A DNA stretch of 32,994 bases from Chloroflexota bacterium (GTDB lineage: Bacteria; Chloroflexota; Dehalococcoidia; Lucifugimonadales; GCA-2712585). Under the pieces are notes generated by a model. That model saw only the letters and a program-made list of their open reading frames with translations, was not told where the DNA came from and did not search any database. The position numbers were made by a program, and so were the translations under genes. Shown piece after piece: positions 29,323 through 32,994 of this stretch (positions within the stretch are counted from its first letter, which is position 1; each line of letters starts with the position of its first letter). The stretch lies in NCBI GenBank assembly GCA_027294635.1, contig JAPULR010000168.1:1-32994 (forward strand), in the 5' to 3' direction.

Positions 29323-30657
29323 ATGACCCCAAGTCCCGCCACAGCAACATCGTCGTACATCGCCGCCCTCGAGGCCTTCGAGAAGGACGGCTTCAACCAA
29401 GACCCCGGGTGGACTCGCGCCTTACGGAAGGAGGCCATCGCCAGGTTCAGCGAGCTTGGCTTTCCCACCGCACGCCGCGGCAACGAAGAGTGGAAGTACA
29501 CCGATGTAGGGCCCATCGCCCAAGCTCCTTTTAGACCGCCCACCGCTCCGGGAGTCGCAAAACTCGGCGCTTCAGCCCTTAAACGGTTCACCTTCGGGGA
29601 GCGCCGCTGGCACCGGCTCGTCTTTGTAGACGGCTCCTTCAACCAACGTCTCTCGTTCCTTTCTGCGCTGCCTACGGGCGTGAAGGTGCTGAATCTAGCC
29701 GAGGCCCTGAAGAGCCGTTCCACTCTGGTGCGGGAGCACCTGGCTGGCCACGCCGACTACTCTAACCAGGCCTTCACCGCCCTCAACACCGCCTTTGTAC
29801 ACGATGGAGCCTTTGTCCATGTGCCCGACGGCGCAGTGGTAGAGGAGCCCATCCATATCCTCTTTCTCACCACCTCCCGAGAGAAGGACACCGTCTCCCA
29901 CCCCCGGGTCCTGGTCGTAACTGGTCGACACAGCAAGACCACCATCATTGAAAGCTATGGCGGTCTGACCGACGCCCGGTACCTATCTAACGCCGTGTCG
30001 GAGGTAGTAGTTGGCCCGGGAGCGTCAGTGGAACACTACCGGATCCAGCGGCACAGCGAGGAGGCCTACCACGTAGGCACCACGCAGGCGGTGCTGGGAC
30101 GCGACGGGCACTTCTCATCGGTAACATTTGACCTGGGTGGCGCCCTGGTGCGAAACAACCTGAACGTCCTTATGGGAGACGAGGGGAGCAGTTGCATGCT
30201 CAACGGCGTCTATCTGGTAACCCGGTCCCAAAAGATAGACAACCAGGTCACAATAGACCACGCCAAGGCCCATACCACCAGCCGCGAGCTTTACAAGGGG
30301 GTTCTCGACGGCCAGTCCAAGGCCGTCTTCCACGGCAGCATCATTGTGCGCAGGGACGCCCAGAAGGTAGACGCCAGGCAGGAGGACAAGAATCTACTCC
30401 TATCGGACCAGGCGGAGGCCAATATTAAACCGGCCTTCTGGATATACGCCGACGACGTGAAGTGCGGCCATGGCGCCGCCACCGGCCGCCTGGATGAAAG
30501 CACCCTCTTCTACCTCAGAAGCCGTGGCCTGAGTGAAGATGATGCTCAGAGTCTGCTGGTGAGGGGCTTCGTCAACGAGGTCATCGAGACCATAAGTTGC
30601 GATCCCTTGAGAGCCCACATCGGTGATCTGGTGACCGCCACGCTGCAGGAGCTCTAG
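29323..30657 (+). CDS. sufD: Fe-S cluster assembly protein SufD
   Basis: GNEEWKYTDVGPI; SKAVFHGSIIVRRDAQKVDARQEDKNLLLSDQAEANIKPAFWIYADDVKCGHGAATGRLDE. Confidence 0.97.
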   Translation: MTPSPATATSSYIAALEAFEKDGFNQDPGWTRALRKEAIARFSELGFPTARRGNEEWKYTDVGPIAQAPFRPPTAPGVAKLGASALKRFTFGERRWHRLVFVDGSFNQRLSFLSALPTGVKVLNLAEALKSRSTLVREHLAGHADYSNQAFTALNTAFVHDGAFVHVPDGAVVEEPIHILFLTTSREKDTVSHPRVLVVTGRHSKTTIIESYGGLTDARYLSNAVSEVVVGPGASVEHYRIQRHSEEAYHVGTTQAVLGRDGHFSSVTFDLGGALVRNNLNVLMGDEGSSCMLNGVYLVTRSQKIDNQVTIDHAKAHTTSRELYKGVLDGQSKAVFHGSIIVRRDAQKVDARQEDKNLLLSDQAEANIKPAFWIYADDVKCGHGAATGRLDESTLFYLRSRGLSEDDAQSLLVRGFVNEVIETISCDPLRAHIGDLVTATLQEL

Positions 30658-30679
30658 ACTAGCCCTCGAGAGGCGTAAC

Positions 30680-31939
30680 ATGCTGGATGTAGCGAAAATA
30701 AGGCGGGATTTTCCAATCCTTTCGAAGCTGGTCTATGGTAAACCCCTGGTATACCTGGACAACGCCGCCACATCCCAGAAGCCCTCATCGGTAATCCAGG
30801 CCCTGGTGGACTACTACGAAGGCTACAACGCCAACGTGCACCGTGGCGTCCACGCCCTGAGCATGGAATCCACTCAACGGTACGAGGAAGCCCGGGAGAA
30901 GGTGGTCCGCTTCATTGGCGCTCCTGACTCCGAGAACTTGATTTTTGTCCGCAACACTACTGAGGGAATAAACCTGGTAGCGTCGACCTGGGCCGCCGCC
31001 AATATCGGCCCCGGCGATGAGATATTGCTGACGGAAATGGAGCACCACAGCAACCTTGTGCCCTGGCAGCGACTGGCTAAAGATAAGGACGCCCGGTTAC
31101 GCTTCATCCCGGTGACAGATGAGGGGACCCTTGACCTGTCCAACCTGGACGCCCTCCTGAACCACCGCACCAAGCTAGTATCTATGACCCATATGTCCAA
31201 CGTGCTAGGCACTATTAATCCGGTAAAAGACATCGCTCAAAAAGCCCACGCCGTGGGAGCGCTGATCCTGATTGACGCCGCCCAGAGCGTGCCTCATATG
31301 CCGGTGAACGTAACAGACCTGGGTTGCGACTTTTTGGCTTTTTCCAGCCATAAGATGCTGGGCCCCACGGGCATCGGCGGGCTTTATGTCAGCTCTCCGG
31401 TGCTGGAACAAATGGAGCCTTTCCTCAGCGGCGGCGAGATGGTCCAGGAGGTAACCTTCGATTCTGCCACCTGGAACGATCTGCCTATGCGCTTTGAGGC
31501 AGGGACGCCCAACATCGCTGGCACCATTGGTCTCGGGGCCGCCGTTGACTACCTCGAATCGCTGGGGATGGACCAGGTCCGCGAGCACGAGACCCAGCTT
31601 ACGGGATATGCCCTGGACGCCCTCAAGGAGCTCAGCGAGGACTTCAATTTCTACGGACCCGCAGATCTATCCATCAGGGGAGGAATTATCTCCTTCTACT
31701 CCCCCGACGTACATCCCCACGACCTGGGGACGCTCCTGGACCAAGAGGGCATTGCCATCCGTGCCGGACACCACTGCGCCATGCCCCTCACTCGTGATAA
31801 GCTGGGCGTGGCGGCAACGGCCAGAGCCAGTTTTTACATCTACAACACCGAAGAAGAGGTAGACCTGCTGGTGTCCACCCTAAAGAAGGCCCTCCGATAC
31901 TTTAGCAAGACCCCTACGGGCACAACACGGAGCGGATAA
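30680..31939 (+). CDS. sufS: Cysteine desulfurase SufS
   Basis: VYLDNAATSQKPSSVIQAL; FLAFSSHKMLGPTGIGGLYV; IRAGHHCAMPL. Confidence 0.97.
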   Translation: MLDVAKIRRDFPILSKLVYGKPLVYLDNAATSQKPSSVIQALVDYYEGYNANVHRGVHALSMESTQRYEEAREKVVRFIGAPDSENLIFVRNTTEGINLVASTWAAANIGPGDEILLTEMEHHSNLVPWQRLAKDKDARLRFIPVTDEGTLDLSNLDALLNHRTKLVSMTHMSNVLGTINPVKDIAQKAHAVGALILIDAAQSVPHMPVNVTDLGCDFLAFSSHKMLGPTGIGGLYVSSPVLEQMEPFLSGGEMVQEVTFDSATWNDLPMRFEAGTPNIAGTIGLGAAVDYLESLGMDQVREHETQLTGYALDALKELSEDFNFYGPADLSIRGGIISFYSPDVHPHDLGTLLDQEGIAIRAGHHCAMPLTRDKLGVAATARASFYIYNTEEEVDLLVSTLKKALRYFSKTPTGTTRSG

Positions 31940-32017
31940 GAGGAACACCTTTCCATGATTCTGTGGGTATCCACCTTCCACCTCAAAATAACCCACCGTT
32001 CATTCTAGCTCTCGCTT

Positions 32018-32515
32018 ATGCAAGACACCTCTTTCGAGCAGCTTGATGACCTCTATCAGGAGGTTATCCTAGACCACTATCGCAGCCCCAGGAACCAGGG
32101 CGAGATACCCAATCCTAACGTCTCTTCTCGTGGCTTCAACCCTTTCTGCGGTGACGAGGTGATACTGGGTTTGAAGCTGGATGCCAACAGCAAAGTTGAA
32201 TCCATTGGTTTCAAAGGCCAAGGATGTTCCATAAGCCAGGCCTCAGCCTCTATCCTCACCGAGCTGGTTAAGGGGAAAAGCCTTGAGGAAGCTCAGGAGC
32301 TTTCGCAGCTATTGCGCCGCCTGATGAAGGGCCAGGAGCTTTCCGACGAGGAGGTGGAGCGTCTGGGCGCAATGGAGGCCCTGCAGGGAGTGCGACAGTT
32401 CCCCATTCGCATCAAGTGCGCTCTGTTGGCCTGGGCAACCCTGGACGACGGCATTGAGGAGTACCGGGCAGAGACTGGAAAGGGCAAAGAAGCAGATTCT
32501 TCCCCTCCCGACTAG
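32018..32515 (+). CDS. sufU: SUF system scaffold/sulfurtransferase SufU; last codons and stop lie in a repeat arm
   Basis: LYQEVILDHYRSPRNQGEI...NPFCGDEVILGLKLD...GQGCSISQASASILTELVKGKS; RIKCALLAWATLDDGIE. Confidence 0.96.
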   Translation: MQDTSFEQLDDLYQEVILDHYRSPRNQGEIPNPNVSSRGFNPFCGDEVILGLKLDANSKVESIGFKGQGCSISQASASILTELVKGKSLEEAQELSQLLRRLMKGQELSDEEVERLGAMEALQGVRQFPIRIKCALLAWATLDDGIEEYRAETGKGKEADSSPPD

Positions 32516-32540
32516 TCGGGATATCGGGGTCAGAATGACA
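32494..32540. repeat. Solo right arm of the palindromic element family (R0)
   Basis: AGATTCTTCCCCTCCCGACTAGTCGGGATATCGGGGTCAGAATGACA, same layout as right arms 333-379 and 768-813 (inner repeat, central sub-hairpin, TCAGAATGACA terminus). Confidence 0.8.
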
Positions 32541-32564
32541 GACCGTTCTTTATGAATGCCCCTC

Positions 32565-32846
32565 TGTCATTCTGAGGAGCACCAACCTTGGCGGCGTTAT
32601 ATGCTCATGGTTCGATCCCGATAACGGGACAGGACACACTCACCATGAGCGGGAATAAAACCGCTTACCATGAATGGAAATAAATCCCGCTCACCCCGAG
32701 CTTGTCGAGGGGTCAAACTGAGCTTATCGAAGGACGAAGAATCTCATCCTGCTCACACTGACCCATCATTCCAACAATAACGGTCGGGGCTGGCATACCA
32801 TTTTTAGATTCTTCGCCCCGATGCCACATCAGAGCTCGGAATGACA
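32565..32846. repeat. Palindromic element copy R1 (282 bp, composite interior)
   Basis: TGTCATTCTGAG (32565-32576) ... CTCGGAATGACA (32835-32846); inner GAAGAATCT/AGATTCTTC around a longer loop. Confidence 0.75.
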
Positions 32847-32870
32847 TGAAGTCACTCTGAAAGAACCAAC

Positions 32871-32994
32871 TGTCATTCTGAGGAGCACCGATTTTTCGGG
32901 GTGACGAAGAATCTCATCCTGCTCACGCGACCCACTATTCCAACAATAACGGTCGGGGCTGGCGTACCATTTTTAGATTCTTCGCTTCACTCAG
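32871..32994. repeat. Palindromic element copy R2, truncated by the window end
   Basis: TGTCATTCTGAG (32871-32882), GAAGAATCTC (32906-32915), AGATTCTTC (32975-32983), then CTCAG at the last five bases, matching the start of CTCAGAATGACA. Confidence 0.85.

Noticed and set aside
31995-32017. Possible left arm of a repeat element upstream of sufU (gttcattctagctctcgct)
   Set aside because: Only partial resemblance to TGTCATTCTGAGCGAAGCG and no inner repeat; not good enough to pair with R0.

Overview
Bacterial, Chloroflexota-like (lineage is inference) 33 kb window of dense operons, bounded at both ends by clusters of palindromic repeats. Contents: a C-terminal ORF fragment; a GIY-YIG nuclease ORF inside a repeat element; a CoA-transferase operon with an unusual A-(B.A)-B layout (-); groES-groEL (-) with a perfect CIRCE and a strong promoter; two enoyl-CoA hydratase paralogues and an acyl-CoA synthetase; a P-loop kinase coupled to a DUF6883-like/DUF4926-like pair; an Fe-S oxidoreductase (-); a long hopanoid operon (polyprenyl synthase, HpnH, HpnG, HpnA, squalene-hopene cyclase, YjbQ-like, HpnC, HpnD, HpnE) running directly into a sugar/hydroxyacid cassette (2-hydroxyacid dehydrogenase, FGGY kinase, class II aldolase, unknown small protein, SDR epimerase); and sufBCDSU. 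The strongest hunt result is a repeat family with 12-bp inverted termini (TGTCATTCTGAG...CTCAGAATGACA). One copy carries the GIY-YIG ORF between the same arms that other copies use around short non-coding loops. All four element-to-element gaps in the window are exactly 24 nt although gap sequence differs between clusters. Arms of the repeat supply or touch stop codons of three ORFs. I read this as a candidate nuclease-associated palindromic mobile element system. No database search was possible; family names come from motif recognition.
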